Counted from the first letter of the stretch, positions 25,935 through 34,633 are shown. The stretch: 64,000 bases of DNA from UBA7672 sp041398245 (GCA_041398245.1 JAWKVC010000002.1:1-64000), one strand, 5' to 3'. Notes: generated from the letters alone by a model not told the origin. Made by a program: numbers and translations.

Positions 25935-27314
25935 TTATCGTTTCTCCGCGAACAATGGCATGCCGCCTTCGGGGCGCAAGGTGATGCGGATATTGGGTTC
26001 GACCTGGTGGCCAGGATTGGGCAGGAAGCGCAGATCGCGCACCAGCGTCGCCAGCATGGCGACAGCTTCCATGTAGGCGAACTTCATGCCGATGCAGATG
26101 CGCGGCCCGGCCCCGAAAGGCATGTACTGGAAGCGGTGCAATCCCTTGGCCCGTTCAGGGGAGAAGCGGTCGGGATCGAAACGCTCAGGATTGTCCCACA
26201 GCGTTCGGTGCCGGTGCATGATGTAGATGAGGTTGAAGGCGAAGTCGCCTTTCTTGACCTGCACATCGCCGAGATCGATATCCCGGGTCGCGACACGGTC
26301 GATGATCGAGACAGGCGGATAGAGCCGCATCGCTTCCTTGATGACCTGCTCGTGGAAAGTCAGTTCCTCGACCATCGCCGCGTCGATCGGGCGATCGCCG
26401 CACACCTCATTGACCTCGCGCACAAGACGATCCTGCGCGTCCGGATCGTTGGCAATGAGATAGAGCGAGAAAGTGAGCGCCAGCGCTGTCGTCTCGTGGC
26501 CAGCGCCAATGAAGGTGACAACATTGTCGCGCAACTCATCGTCCGACAGGCCCCTGCCCGTTTCGGGATCGCGCGCGGCCAGCAACAGGCCGAGAAGATC
26601 CTTGCGATCATCGCCCGACGCCCGGCGGCGCTGGATGGCGTTGACCGCCGACTCCTGCAGTTCGACGGCCCGGCGCCTCCCCTTTCCGCCCCAAGGGCGG
26701 GGAATCCAGGGCGGCGCGCCGAACATGTCCAGCATGTCGGGCTTGCCCATCGTCTCGATATAGTCGGTCACGATATGGGCCGTGCGCTCATAGCCGAACT
26801 CGGGATCGGCGCCGCCAAGAATGGTTTCGACAATTACATCCAGCGTCGCGTGCTGCATCTCCTGCATCACATCGACAGGCTGGCCTGCGGGGGCCGCACG
26901 AATGCGTTCGACGGTCGCCTGCGCCGACGATGAGAACGCCGGCACGAGTGCGCGCAGGGCATCAATGCGAAAGGCCGGCGAGGCGGCGCGGCGCTGAAAC
27001 CGCCAGTGCTCGCCTTCCGACGTCAGCAGCCCCTCGCCCAGCGCGGGACCCACCAGCTTTTTCTGGAACTGCGATTTCCGGAATACATCCGCGTGATCGA
27101 GGAACACCGCCTTCATGTGCTCCGGCCTGCGGAAATAGTGGAAGGTGCGCCCAATCCATTTCACGCCATGGTACGGGTTCTCGTACATGGCGCGCGGCCA
27201 GACATAGAGCGGATTGGCGATCATCTGCAGAAGGCCGCGCACCAGCGGTAGCGGCTTCTCAGGCGGGATCACCGTCTGAGGAACAAAATCCTGCGCGCTC
27301 AGCGTGTCGGGCAT
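25935..27314 (-). CDS. Cytochrome P450
   Basis: A 459-residue soluble haem monooxygenase. It has the I-helix oxygen-activation motif FIGAGHETTALAL, the ExxR motif in KEAMRLYPPV, the PERF-like RFDPDRFSPER and the haem-binding MPFGAGPRICIGMKF with C407 as the axial ligand. The organisation is of the bacterial class resembling CYP4-type hydroxylases. It needs a ferredoxin and reductase, none of which are next to it. It overlaps no gene and lies directly upstream of the sulfatase, with a 16-base gap, so the two may be cotranscribed. Substrate unknown. Confidence 0.95.
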   Translation of the reverse strand: MPDTLSAQDFVPQTVIPPEKPLPLVRGLLQMIANPLYVWPRAMYENPYHGVKWIGRTFHYFRRPEHMKAVFLDHADVFRKSQFQKKLVGPALGEGLLTSEGEHWRFQRRAASPAFRIDALRALVPAFSSSAQATVERIRAAPAGQPVDVMQEMQHATLDVIVETILGGADPEFGYERTAHIVTDYIETMGKPDMLDMFGAPPWIPRPWGGKGRRRAVELQESAVNAIQRRRASGDDRKDLLGLLLAARDPETGRGLSDDELRDNVVTFIGAGHETTALALTFSLYLIANDPDAQDRLVREVNEVCGDRPIDAAMVEELTFHEQVIKEAMRLYPPVSIIDRVATRDIDLGDVQVKKGDFAFNLIYIMHRHRTLWDNPERFDPDRFSPERAKGLHRFQYMPFGAGPRICIGMKFAYMEAVAMLATLVRDLRFLPNPGHQVEPNIRITLRPEGGMPLFAEKR

Positions 27315-27369
27315 CCTGACCCTCCTGTCCGCAGGACGGACATGCGCCCGCCTGCGTCCCCGCGCAAGA

Positions 27370-28665
27370 TCAGCCGAGCGCCTGCGCGATGTCGGCGATC
27401 AGATCATCGGGGTTTTCGACGCCGATCGACAGGCGGATCAGGCTTTCGGTGATGCCGAGCCGCTGGCGTTCATCCGGCGGCACGTCCGAGTGAGTCATGG
27501 CGGCCGGATGCGAGGCCAGCGTCTCGGTGCCGCCGAGGCTCACCGCAAGCTTGATGACCTGCAGCTTGTTGAGGAAGGCGAAGGCTTCTTTCTCGCCCCC
27601 CTCGATCTCGAAGGAGAAGGTCGATCCGGGCGTCTTGCACTGCTTTTCGAACAGCGCGCGATCCGGATGATCCTTGGGCAGGAAGCCGAGATACCAGACC
27701 GACTTCACCCGCGGGTGTTTGTCGAGATAGGCCGCGACCTTCCGCGCGCCCAGCTCGGCCGCGTCCATGCGAAGCTTCAGCGTCTCGAGCGAGCGCAACA
27801 GCAGCCACGCCGTATGCGGGTCCGTCATCGTGCCGAGGATCGTGCGGAAGACGGCGACCTGCCCCACCCAGCTCGCATCGCCCGAGACCGCGCCTGCGAT
27901 GAGATCCGAATGGCCGCCGACATATTTGGTGAGCGAGGTGACGCAGATGTCCGCGCCTAACGCCAACGGACTCTGCCAGAGCGGACCCAGGAAGGTGTTG
28001 TCCACGATGACGGGCGGACGGCCCGCGGGTCCCTTCAGCGACTCCGCCAGTTCGCGCGCCAGCGCGATGTCGACCAGACCGTTCGTGGGGTTGGCCGGCG
28101 TCTCGACATAGACCGCACCGACCTTACCGCCGGACTTTGCCGCTAGGTCAGCGGCCTTGCTCACGGCTTCGCGGAAAGCTTCTGCCCCGCCCTCGGCCAT
28201 GAAGCCCACGCCCTTTGCGCCGAACTGCGGCAGAATGTTGTGAACGAGGTATTCTGTGCCGCCATAGACCGGTTCGGAGAACACGAAGCTGTCGCCCGGA
28301 CGCAGGAAGGTCATCAACGTCGTCGAGATGGCGGCCATGCCCGAAGCGAAGGCCAACGCCTTTTCCGCGCCGTCCCATACGGCAAGCCTGTCTTCCAGCA
28401 CTTCGAGATTGGGGTTGTTGATGCGGGAGTAGATGAGGTGCATCTCCTCCTCGCGTTCCTTCTCGCGCAGGCCATAGGCGAGTTCGAAGGACGCCTTTCC
28501 ATCCTCAGCGGTCTCGAAGACAAAGGTGGATGTCTGGAAGAGCGGCGGTTTCAGCGCACCTTCCGAGAGGTGAGGCGAAAAGCCGTACCCCATCATGAGT
28601 GTTTCGGGTGAGAGCGCACGATCGCCGATTGTGCGTGACCGATACGGTTTCTTGGGGTGGCTCAT
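27370..28665 (-). CDS. Cystathionine gamma-synthase/lyase family PLP enzyme
   Basis: A 431-residue member of the Cys/Met-metabolism PLP-dependent family (trans-sulfuration or methionine gamma-lyase type). Domain landmarks: substrate-binding YSRINNPNLEVLEDRL, aromatic loop VYGGTEYLVHN, PANPTNGLVDI, the PLP lysine K247 in SLTKYVGGHSD and SLGGTETLASHPAAMTHSD. The start at 28665 begins SHPKKPYRSRTIGDRAL. Substrate choice among cystathionine, O-acetyl-homoserine and methionine cannot be settled by eye. It stands alone with the P450 gene 55 bases downstream. Confidence 0.92.
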   Translation of the reverse strand: MSHPKKPYRSRTIGDRALSPETLMMGYGFSPHLSEGALKPPLFQTSTFVFETAEDGKASFELAYGLREKEREEEMHLIYSRINNPNLEVLEDRLAVWDGAEKALAFASGMAAISTTLMTFLRPGDSFVFSEPVYGGTEYLVHNILPQFGAKGVGFMAEGGAEAFREAVSKAADLAAKSGGKVGAVYVETPANPTNGLVDIALARELAESLKGPAGRPPVIVDNTFLGPLWQSPLALGADICVTSLTKYVGGHSDLIAGAVSGDASWVGQVAVFRTILGTMTDPHTAWLLLRSLETLKLRMDAAELGARKVAAYLDKHPRVKSVWYLGFLPKDHPDRALFEKQCKTPGSTFSFEIEGGEKEAFAFLNKLQVIKLAVSLGGTETLASHPAAMTHSDVPPDERQRLGITESLIRLSIGVENPDDLIADIAQALG

Positions 28666-28853
28666 GCGACTGAGGATAGGGCGGTTCGCCAACCGGGGAA
28701 ACGAAATGTTGGGCGGCGCCCTTGCCGAGTGCATTGTTATCGGTCTTATCGTTCCGGCGAAACGAGGCGGCGCGGTTTGGCTCGCCTTAAGCTTGAACCT
28801 ATTTTACCCCATCGCATTGAGGGCTTAGCTCTCAATCCGAGGCGAGGGAGGGC

Positions 28854-29360
28854 ATGTTGGACCGGTCACCGGGATCCGCCAGGGATCATGTTGGCTATCA
28901 CGACCTCACGCAGGCCGCCTTGCGCGCTGTCGTGCGTGCGGCGATGGCGAAAGCCGTGAAGCTCGGTTGCCTCCCGGGCGATCATCACTTCTATGTCACC
29001 TTCCGCACGCGCCTTCAGGGCGTGCAGATGTCGGATGACCTGAAGGACAAGTTCCCTGACGAGATGACCATTGTCATCCAGCATCAATATTACGACTTCC
29101 ACGTGCACGATGACAGTTTCGAAGTCGTGCTGAAGTTCGGCGGCCAGAGCCAGAAGCTGCACATCCCCTTCCAGGCGATCACGCGCTTCGTCGATCCGTC
29201 CGTGAATTTCGGCGTGCAGCTCGATACGGACTCCAGACCGGTCGACGCTGATGTGGTCCTGCCGCTTGCCGCAAGTCAGCCCGAGGCCGCCGCACAGAGA
29301 GCCGCCGGCGAGCCCGCCGAAGGCACGGTGGTGTCGCTCGACGCCTTCCGGCGGAAGTAG
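28854..29360 (+). CDS. sspB: SspB-alpha, ClpXP adaptor for ssrA-tagged proteins
   Basis: A 168-residue adaptor that binds the ssrA tag and delivers tagged proteins to ClpXP. The conserved alpha-type core runs DEMTIVIQHQYYDFHVHDD then FEVVLKFGGQSQKLHIPF and ITRFVDPSVNFGVQL, matching Caulobacter SspB-alpha. The C-terminus (GTVVSLDAFRRK) is the ClpX-docking tail. The ATG at 28854 has GAGGGAGG upstream. Its probable client tag, from the ssrA gene 5 kb upstream, contains the ANDNF motif recognised by this type of adaptor. It is divergent from the PLP enzyme gene. Confidence 0.95.
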   Translation: MLDRSPGSARDHVGYHDLTQAALRAVVRAAMAKAVKLGCLPGDHHFYVTFRTRLQGVQMSDDLKDKFPDEMTIVIQHQYYDFHVHDDSFEVVLKFGGQSQKLHIPFQAITRFVDPSVNFGVQLDTDSRPVDADVVLPLAASQPEAAAQRAAGEPAEGTVVSLDAFRRK

Positions 29361-29378
29361 GGCCGGACCCAGAGCCCC

Positions 29379-29843
29379 GTGAGCACCGACGACACGCCAA
29401 GCGACAAACCCCGCGTCAGCGACGCGGACATGCTGGCGCGTTTCCAGAACTCGAAGAAGCGGCCACCCTGCACCGAAACGCTCGGCATGCAGGTGACGCA
29501 TGTCGATCAATCCACCATGCGCGTGCGCTTCGCCTTCGCGGCGCGGGCCGAGTTTGCAAACCCGACCGGCGCCATCCAGGGCGGCTTCATCTGCGCCATG
29601 CTTGACGAGGCGATGAGCACGGCGGCGATCATCGCTTCCAACGTGACCATGAATGCGCCCACGCTGGAGATGAAGGTGTCGTTCCTGCGTCCGCTCTTCG
29701 TCGGCGCGGCCACCGGCGAAGCGCGCATCCTCAAATGGGGACGATCCACCTGCTTCATCGAGGCGGAGCTGTTCAATCCGGAAGGCGAACTGGTCGCCAA
29801 GGCCAGCGCCACGCAAGCGCCCAAGGCGTTCAAGCGGTTCTGA
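29379..29843 (+). CDS. PaaI-type acyl-CoA thioesterase (hotdog fold)
   Basis: A 154-residue thioesterase of the 4HBT superfamily. The catalytic segment is GAIQGGFICAMLDEAMSTAA, with the conserved acidic residue in LDEAM, and the ending KVSFLRPLFVG and the strand pattern complete one hotdog. Members hydrolyse aryl- or acyl-CoA. The start is a GTG 18 bases after the SspB stop, so these may be cotranscribed. Substrate not decided. Confidence 0.88.
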   Translation: MSTDDTPSDKPRVSDADMLARFQNSKKRPPCTETLGMQVTHVDQSTMRVRFAFAARAEFANPTGAIQGGFICAMLDEAMSTAAIIASNVTMNAPTLEMKVSFLRPLFVGAATGEARILKWGRSTCFIEAELFNPEGELVAKASATQAPKAFKRF

Positions 29844-29862
29844 CCGGCCCGGTTGACTGGGC

Positions 29863-30705
29863 GTGGCCATGCCTGATTGTTCGCGCGTGAGCGCTTCCAA
29901 TCCCATCTGCCAGTCCGCCCTGCCCGTTGCGCCGTGGATGGACCCGCTTGGCGCGCGCCTGCCGGGCCTGCAGCCGGTGGCGGAGGGCGACTGGCTGCGC
30001 ATCGACGACGCCTACGCCGCCCAGATGGCCTATCGCGATCGCATGTTGGCCGGGCGGGACAACAACGTCTTCATGCGCGCGAATGGACCCTCCGAAGCCG
30101 AGTCTGTGCTGCTGGATCAGGTCATCGCCGCGGTGCTGGACCTGCAGGGTTATGCGCGCGTCGCAGGCGGCATCCGGCGGCCGGACGGCGTCGTGGTCGA
30201 TCCCGCGGGGGAGGAGGCTCCGATCGTTGCAGCCGCGCGGCTGGCGCAGGAGGACTTCCTGATCCTCGATCAGACAGCAGACGGCCACATGCTCGTGTCC
30301 GCCGTGCTCTGCTTTCCGGCCAGCTGGACGCTCGCCCAGAAGATCGGCCGCAACATGATCGGCATCCATCAGCCGGTCGACCGCTATGACGACGGCATAG
30401 CCAAACGCGTGAACCGGGTGATGGACCTGCTTCAGCCAGGCGCCGCTATCTGGCGCGCCAACGTGCTCTGCTACAACGATCCCGAGTTGCACCAGCCGCG
30501 ACTGGAACATGAACGGCGCCCGTTCGATCCGGACGGCCCCGTCTATGTGCGCGTTGAACGGCAGGTGCTGAAGCGGTTGACGGTGTCGGCGACAGCCTTC
30601 TCAATCCACACCTACCTCGTGCCGCTCGAAGCCCTGACGCCGGAGCAGGCGGCGAGCCTGCCGGACAATGTGCGGCGCGGCGGCAGCATGGGCGAAACCA
30701 ACTGA
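29863..30705 (+). CDS. DUF3445 / HODM-type haem-dependent N-demethylase-like protein
   Basis: A 280-residue protein of the DUF3445 family; a fungal/bacterial relative (HODM) is a haem-dependent oxidative demethylase. Diagnostic stretches are RNMIGIHQPVDRYDDGIAK, VRVERQVLKRL and TAFSIHTYLVPLEAL. No signal peptide. Its stop overlaps the next gene's start (TGATG), so it is translated together with the DNA glycosylase. The substrate of bacterial members is not known to me. Confidence 0.87.
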   Translation: MAMPDCSRVSASNPICQSALPVAPWMDPLGARLPGLQPVAEGDWLRIDDAYAAQMAYRDRMLAGRDNNVFMRANGPSEAESVLLDQVIAAVLDLQGYARVAGGIRRPDGVVVDPAGEEAPIVAAARLAQEDFLILDQTADGHMLVSAVLCFPASWTLAQKIGRNMIGIHQPVDRYDDGIAKRVNRVMDLLQPGAAIWRANVLCYNDPELHQPRLEHERRPFDPDGPVYVRVERQVLKRLTVSATAFSIHTYLVPLEALTPEQAASLPDNVRRGGSMGETN

Positions 30706-31256
30706 TGGCCCGCCAACTGACCACAAGCGCCGCAGCGCGCCACATCCTGCCCGATCGCCTCGCGCCGGACCTGCGGGTCTGGTTTGTCGGCACAGCGGCG
30801 GGACCGATGTCGGCAGCTGTCGGCGCCTACTACGCGCATCCGGGGAACAGGTTCTGGCGCGCCCTGCACGAGACAGGGATCACGCCGCGCCTCTTTGCCC
30901 CGCACGAATTTCCTGGCCTGCTGCAGCTGGGCATCGGCCTCACCGACTTCTGCAAGACCGGCTGGGGCGTCGATGCGGATATCGCCCGTGAGGCGTTCGA
31001 CGTCGCCGGGTTTCGCCGCAAGGTTTTGCGGCTGCAGCCGCGAACGCTCGCCTTCACCGGCAAGACCGCGGCGAGCCTGTGGCTGGGCCGTCCGACAGGC
31101 CGCATCATGACGGGTCCACAAGCGGCCTCAGGCGAAGACCCCGCCGTGTTCGTGCTTCCATCGCCGTCCGGCCTCGCGACATCCTACTGGTCGATTGATC
31201 CGTGGCATGCGCTGGCAAGCCACCTGTCGGGCGATCCGGCATTGAAATCCCGCTGA
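30705..31256 (+). CDS. Mug-type uracil/mismatch DNA glycosylase
   Basis: A 183-residue protein of the uracil-DNA-glycosylase superfamily, closest in layout to G:T/U mismatch-specific Mug. The N-terminal VWFVGTAAGPMSAAVGAYYA and HPGNRFWRALHETGI correspond to the nucleotide pocket and FYPxxNRFW motif; LPSPSGLATSYW is the minor-groove intercalating loop. It excises damaged bases from DNA in the cytoplasm. Some substitutions in the first motif (GTAAGP rather than GINPGL) make the exact specificity uncertain. Cotranslated with the DUF3445 gene. Confidence 0.88.
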   Translation: MARQLTTSAAARHILPDRLAPDLRVWFVGTAAGPMSAAVGAYYAHPGNRFWRALHETGITPRLFAPHEFPGLLQLGIGLTDFCKTGWGVDADIAREAFDVAGFRRKVLRLQPRTLAFTGKTAASLWLGRPTGRIMTGPQAASGEDPAVFVLPSPSGLATSYWSIDPWHALASHLSGDPALKSR

Positions 31257-31304
31257 TGCGCCATACAAAGGCGATCGACGCGCACGCCATGCGGGGATGG
31301 AAGG

Positions 31305-31952
31305 ATGAAGCGCATAGACGCCGCCAACACGGCCGACCAGCCCCGCGAACGCGGCAGCCTTGATCGCGCGACCATTGTCGTGACCGCATTGGGATTGCTC
31401 GACGAGGTCGGCATTGACGGCCTGTCCACGCGCAGGATCGCCGCCGAACTGGGGATCAAGAGCGCCTCGCTCTACTGGCACTTCAAGGACAAGAACGAGC
31501 TGCTCAACGAGATGTCGGGCGTCATGTTCGAGGAGGCGCTGCTGCTTCCCGACATCGATGGGCCCGACTTGGTGTGGGACGAATGGCTGGCCGAAGGCGC
31601 GCGCAGGATCAGGCGGATCGCCTTGTCGCGCCGTGACGGCGCGCAAGTGATGGCGCGGCCACGGCCGCGCTTCCCCAACACCCGCATCTCTTTCGAGGAC
31701 AATGTGAAGACCCTGATGCGCTCGGGTCTGACCGATATGGAATCCCGCCTCACCATGCAGGCGCTGCGCCGCTACGCCATCGGCGCCGCCTTGCAGGAAC
31801 AGTCGAACAAGGGGGCATCGGCCGCCGTAGGGATTGTGGGCACCGGCGAGGAAGGTTTCGAATTCGGTTTGCAGACCTTCATCGATGGATTGAAGGCGCG
31901 GCTGGCCGAGCGCGCGAGAACAGCGAAATCCATCCGCCGCACACGCGCCTGA
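31305..31952 (+). CDS. TetR/AcrR-family regulator
   Basis: A 215-residue repressor-type protein with the N-terminal helix-turn-helix (DRATIVVTALGLLDEVGIDG, LSTRRIAAELGIKSASLYWH, FKDKNELLNEM) and a TetR_C-like ligand domain. The HTH and the SLYWHFKDK motif are those of the TetR-proper subgroup. No target is certain; neighbouring genes read in the same direction. The ATG at 31305 has GGATGGAAGG upstream. Confidence 0.93.
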   Translation: MKRIDAANTADQPRERGSLDRATIVVTALGLLDEVGIDGLSTRRIAAELGIKSASLYWHFKDKNELLNEMSGVMFEEALLLPDIDGPDLVWDEWLAEGARRIRRIALSRRDGAQVMARPRPRFPNTRISFEDNVKTLMRSGLTDMESRLTMQALRRYAIGAALQEQSNKGASAAVGIVGTGEEGFEFGLQTFIDGLKARLAERARTAKSIRRTRA

Positions 31953-31997
31953 ACACGTGTTCATGCAGAGGCGCGGGTTCTGTACTATATTGCAGCC

Positions 31998-32705
31998 ATG
32001 ATCCGCCTTGCACTGCTTCTGTCCGCCTGCCTTGTGGCTGCGCCGGCGTTTGCACAGGTCGAACAGCCGCTGCCGCGCGATCTCGGCCTCGAGATGCAGC
32101 AGCAACGCGAGGAACAGCGTCAGCTCGATGAGATCGCGCGGGCGCGCCAGAACGAACGCGACCGCGCGCTGCTGCCCGGCTCGGGAACAAGCCTCGCCGA
32201 TGCCGCGCTCCGCGATCTGGAATTGCGCCGCGAGCAGGACCGCCTGCTGCTGCAGATGGAACAGGAGCGCATGCGCGAGCAGCGCGGGCGCGATGTCGTG
32301 ACGAACGCCCTGCCTAACCGCCGCGTGCCCGCCACATCCAGCGCGGTGGTCAACAATCCCGAGGCCTACATCCTGCCGCCCGCGCCGCCGGGCAAATATT
32401 ACGCGCGCGTTGATGGCCGCTTCGTGATCGTCGACTCAACCTCGGAACTCGTTGAACAGGTTCTGCCGGCGCAGCCGACCGATCCGACGGCTGATGTTCC
32501 CCCCGGGCCGCGCCCTCTGCCAGTGCCTGACCTGAGCCTGCCGGTCCGCCGCGTAGCGCCGACATCTGCGTTGGTTATAGCAAATCCGGCCAGCCTCGCG
32601 CTGCCGGCTGCGCCACAGGGGCAATACTATGCCCGCGTCGACGGCAAGATCGTGCTGGTCGAAGCGCGGACGGAACTTCCGGTCGCCGTTATCCGGCCGG
32701 GCTGA
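31998..32705 (+). CDS. Exported protein with two RcnB-like repeats
   Basis: A 235-residue periplasmic protein. The signal peptide (IRLALLLSACLVAAPAFAQ) is followed by a charged coiled-coil-like region (about residues 30-105, rich in Gln/Glu/Arg) and two similar modules: PAPPGKYYARVDGRFVIVD and PAAPQGQYYARVDGKIVLVE, each preceded by a hydrophobic ALVIANPASLALP- or AVVNNPEAYILP-type segment. The YYARVDG unit resembles the repeat in RcnB periplasmic proteins, known for nickel/cobalt homeostasis. The duplication is visible to the eye. Metal function is inference. Confidence 0.75.
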   Translation: MIRLALLLSACLVAAPAFAQVEQPLPRDLGLEMQQQREEQRQLDEIARARQNERDRALLPGSGTSLADAALRDLELRREQDRLLLQMEQERMREQRGRDVVTNALPNRRVPATSSAVVNNPEAYILPPAPPGKYYARVDGRFVIVDSTSELVEQVLPAQPTDPTADVPPGPRPLPVPDLSLPVRRVAPTSALVIANPASLALPAAPQGQYYARVDGKIVLVEARTELPVAVIRPG

Positions 32706-32799
32706 GCCTCCGCGAACATCGCAGAAAGGCCACTTGCACTCCTGCGCCGGAACCACCACTCTCATCGCTATCGTCAGTTGAGCGAAAGGAGGTGATCCA

Positions 32800-32880
32800 A
32801 TGTCAGTCACTATGAGCCGGGGTAACGCCCTGTCGCACGGTCTGTCGTTCGGAGCAGCCTTCGTTCGCAGTATCGTCTGA
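32800..32880 (+). CDS. 26-residue ORF with a perfect 14-base Shine-Dalgarno sequence
   Basis: ATG at 32800 lies two bases after AAAGGAGGTGATCC, which is the full complement of the 16S rRNA 3' end. The peptide begins MSVTMSRGNALSHGLSFGAA and ends FVRSIV: Ser/Gly/Arg-rich and not clearly hydrophobic. A second in-frame ATG lies at 32812. It is followed within 45 bases by a strong terminator, so a transcript of about 170 bases is expected. Translation of the peptide or a regulatory leader role are both possible; family unknown to me. Confidence 0.5.
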   Translation: MSVTMSRGNALSHGLSFGAAFVRSIV

Positions 32881-32920
32881 CGGGACAGTTTCCAGGGGCA
32901 TCGCCCCGCTCACATGACGG

Positions 32921-32962
32921 GAAGGGCCGCCGGCGTCGCGCCGCGCGGCCCTTCTTGTTTTC
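32921..32962 (+). terminator. Rho-independent terminator after the perfect-SD mini-ORF
   Basis: A 10-bp stem (GAAGGGCCGC with GCGGCCCTTC) with a 14-base GC-rich loop, followed by TTGTTTTC on the plus strand. It separates the mini-ORF from the amine oxidase gene. Confidence 0.8.
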
Positions 32963-33022
32963 GGCCTTCTTGTTTTTGACGCCGGTCCGGCTTTTATCGC
33001 CGGATGCCAGGGAGGCGCCGTC

Positions 33023-34609
33023 TTGGCCCGAACGCCGCTGCTTGCAAGCCTGACCAGCCTGATCGCACGGGCGCGCGCAGGCCTGCCCGATGCCCCGCCC
33101 GCAATGCCGCGCGCCATCAGCCGACGCGCCGCCCTCGCCATGATGGCCGCCACGGCGGCCTGCACGCCCGAGCAGCAACGGACCGAGCCGGGTGATCCGG
33201 ACATCATTGCAATCGTCGGCGGCGGCGTATCGGGTCTGGTGACGGCCTGGCGGCTCGCCAATGCCGGCCTCGCCTGCGAGATCTTCGAGGCAAGCGGCCG
33301 CTTTGGCGGGCGCATGCAGACGCTGCCCGATTTCACGCCCGACGGGCAGTTCTGCGAGCTTGGGGGCGAGTTCATCGGCGAAAGCCACACCGCGCTCGTC
33401 ACGCTGTGCCGCGAGCTTGGCCATGCCATCCAGCCGCTTGGCGGACCGGGAGATGCGTCCGGCGACATTTTCGACATCCGCGGCGTGCGACTGGGCATCG
33501 ACCTGATCGACCCCGCCAGCGGCGCGGGCGCCTTCGTGCCGGTCGCGGTGCGCATCGCTGCGGATCAGGCCGCGCTGCTGGACAACGCAGGCGACTGGTC
33601 GCAGCGCGCACACGATCTCGATGCGCTGCCGCTCTCGAAATATCTTGAGAGCCTGTCCGGCTCGACCGAACGCTGGGTGATCGACCTTCTCGCGCTGGCC
33701 TATCACAACGAGTTCGGCATTCCCGTTGAACAGCAATCTTCGCTCAATCTGGTCGACGTCATCGGAACGGACATCGCGCAGCCATTTGCGCCTTTCGGCG
33801 CCCGCGACAGTCTCGCCCGTATCGCTGGCGGATCGTCCACGCTGCCGGACGCGCTGGCCGAACGGCTGATGGCCGCGCCAATGTCGGAGCGGGCGAGCCT
33901 GCACTTGCGGCACGTGCTGTCCGCGATCTCGCGCGAGGGTGACGCTTTCCGCCTCGCTTTCGAGAACGAAGCAAAGCCGCCCGTCGTCCGCACCTTCCGG
34001 CGCGTCGTGCTCGCCCTGCCCTTCACCGTGCTGCGCACGGTCAAGGGTCTCGGCGGACTTGGCCTGCCGGCCGACAAGATGACCGTGATCAACGAGATGG
34101 GTTACGGCGCCAACGCAAAGCTGATGGTGGGGACCACCTCGCGGCCATGGACACGCACGCTGCCGGATCTGCAGATGCCGATGACGGGCTCGCTCTATTC
34201 CGATCGCGGCTTCCAGCGCATCTGGGAAACCAGCATCGGCCAGCCCGGAACGGGCGGCGTGCTGACCAACTATCTCGCCGGCGCTGCTGCGCGCGGCGAG
34301 GAAGCCGCAGCGCTGGCGACGCTGGAGCGCGGGCTGAAGGCCATGTCGCAGGACCTCGCTGCGGCGCTGGAGCCCCGCATTCGCACCAGCCTGTTCTGGC
34401 CGAACCATCCGCACACCCGGGGCAGCTATTCCGGCGCGCTTGCCGGGCAATACACCCGCTTCCGCGAAACCGCAGCGCGCCCGGAACTGGGCGGCTCGCT
34501 TGTCTTCGCCGGCGAGCACGCAAGCATTGAATGGGGCGGAACGATGAACGGCGCCGTGGATGCCGGAGAGCAGGCGGCCCGGGAACTGCTGGCTGGCGGA
34601 CGTGTTTGA
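33023..34609 (+). CDS. FAD-dependent amine oxidase, Tat-exported lipoprotein
   Basis: A 528-residue flavoprotein. The N-terminus from a TTG start has a twin-arginine motif (SRRAALAMMAATAAC), the last cysteine being in a lipobox position. The Rossmann motif IIAIVGGGVSGLVTAWRL, the segment FEASGRFGGRMQTLP and the C-terminal FAGEHASIEWGGTMNGAVDA mark the monoamine-oxidase family. It oxidises an amine or amino acid with O2 or a quinone; substrate unknown. GGGAGG precedes the TTG, and a shorter start at the ATG near 33104 (MPRAISRRAAL) would keep the Tat signal. Confidence 0.88.
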   Translation: MARTPLLASLTSLIARARAGLPDAPPAMPRAISRRAALAMMAATAACTPEQQRTEPGDPDIIAIVGGGVSGLVTAWRLANAGLACEIFEASGRFGGRMQTLPDFTPDGQFCELGGEFIGESHTALVTLCRELGHAIQPLGGPGDASGDIFDIRGVRLGIDLIDPASGAGAFVPVAVRIAADQAALLDNAGDWSQRAHDLDALPLSKYLESLSGSTERWVIDLLALAYHNEFGIPVEQQSSLNLVDVIGTDIAQPFAPFGARDSLARIAGGSSTLPDALAERLMAAPMSERASLHLRHVLSAISREGDAFRLAFENEAKPPVVRTFRRVVLALPFTVLRTVKGLGGLGLPADKMTVINEMGYGANAKLMVGTTSRPWTRTLPDLQMPMTGSLYSDRGFQRIWETSIGQPGTGGVLTNYLAGAAARGEEAAALATLERGLKAMSQDLAAALEPRIRTSLFWPNHPHTRGSYSGALAGQYTRFRETAARPELGGSLVFAGEHASIEWGGTMNGAVDAGEQAARELLAGGRV

Positions 34610-34633
34610 TCCCCTAGCAACAGGATCAACGCC

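Noticed and set aside
24614..25984. Plus-strand 456-codon open frame opposite the sulfatase gene
   Set aside because: Shadow of the sulfatase: composition is basic and unordered, whereas the opposite strand has complete sulfatase motifs.
32786..32799. Possible fragment of 16S rRNA because of AAAGGAGGTGATCC
   Set aside because: Only the 14-base anti-Shine-Dalgarno complement matches; the sequence beyond it does not continue as the reverse complement of 16S rRNA, so it is a ribosome site, not an rRNA remnant.
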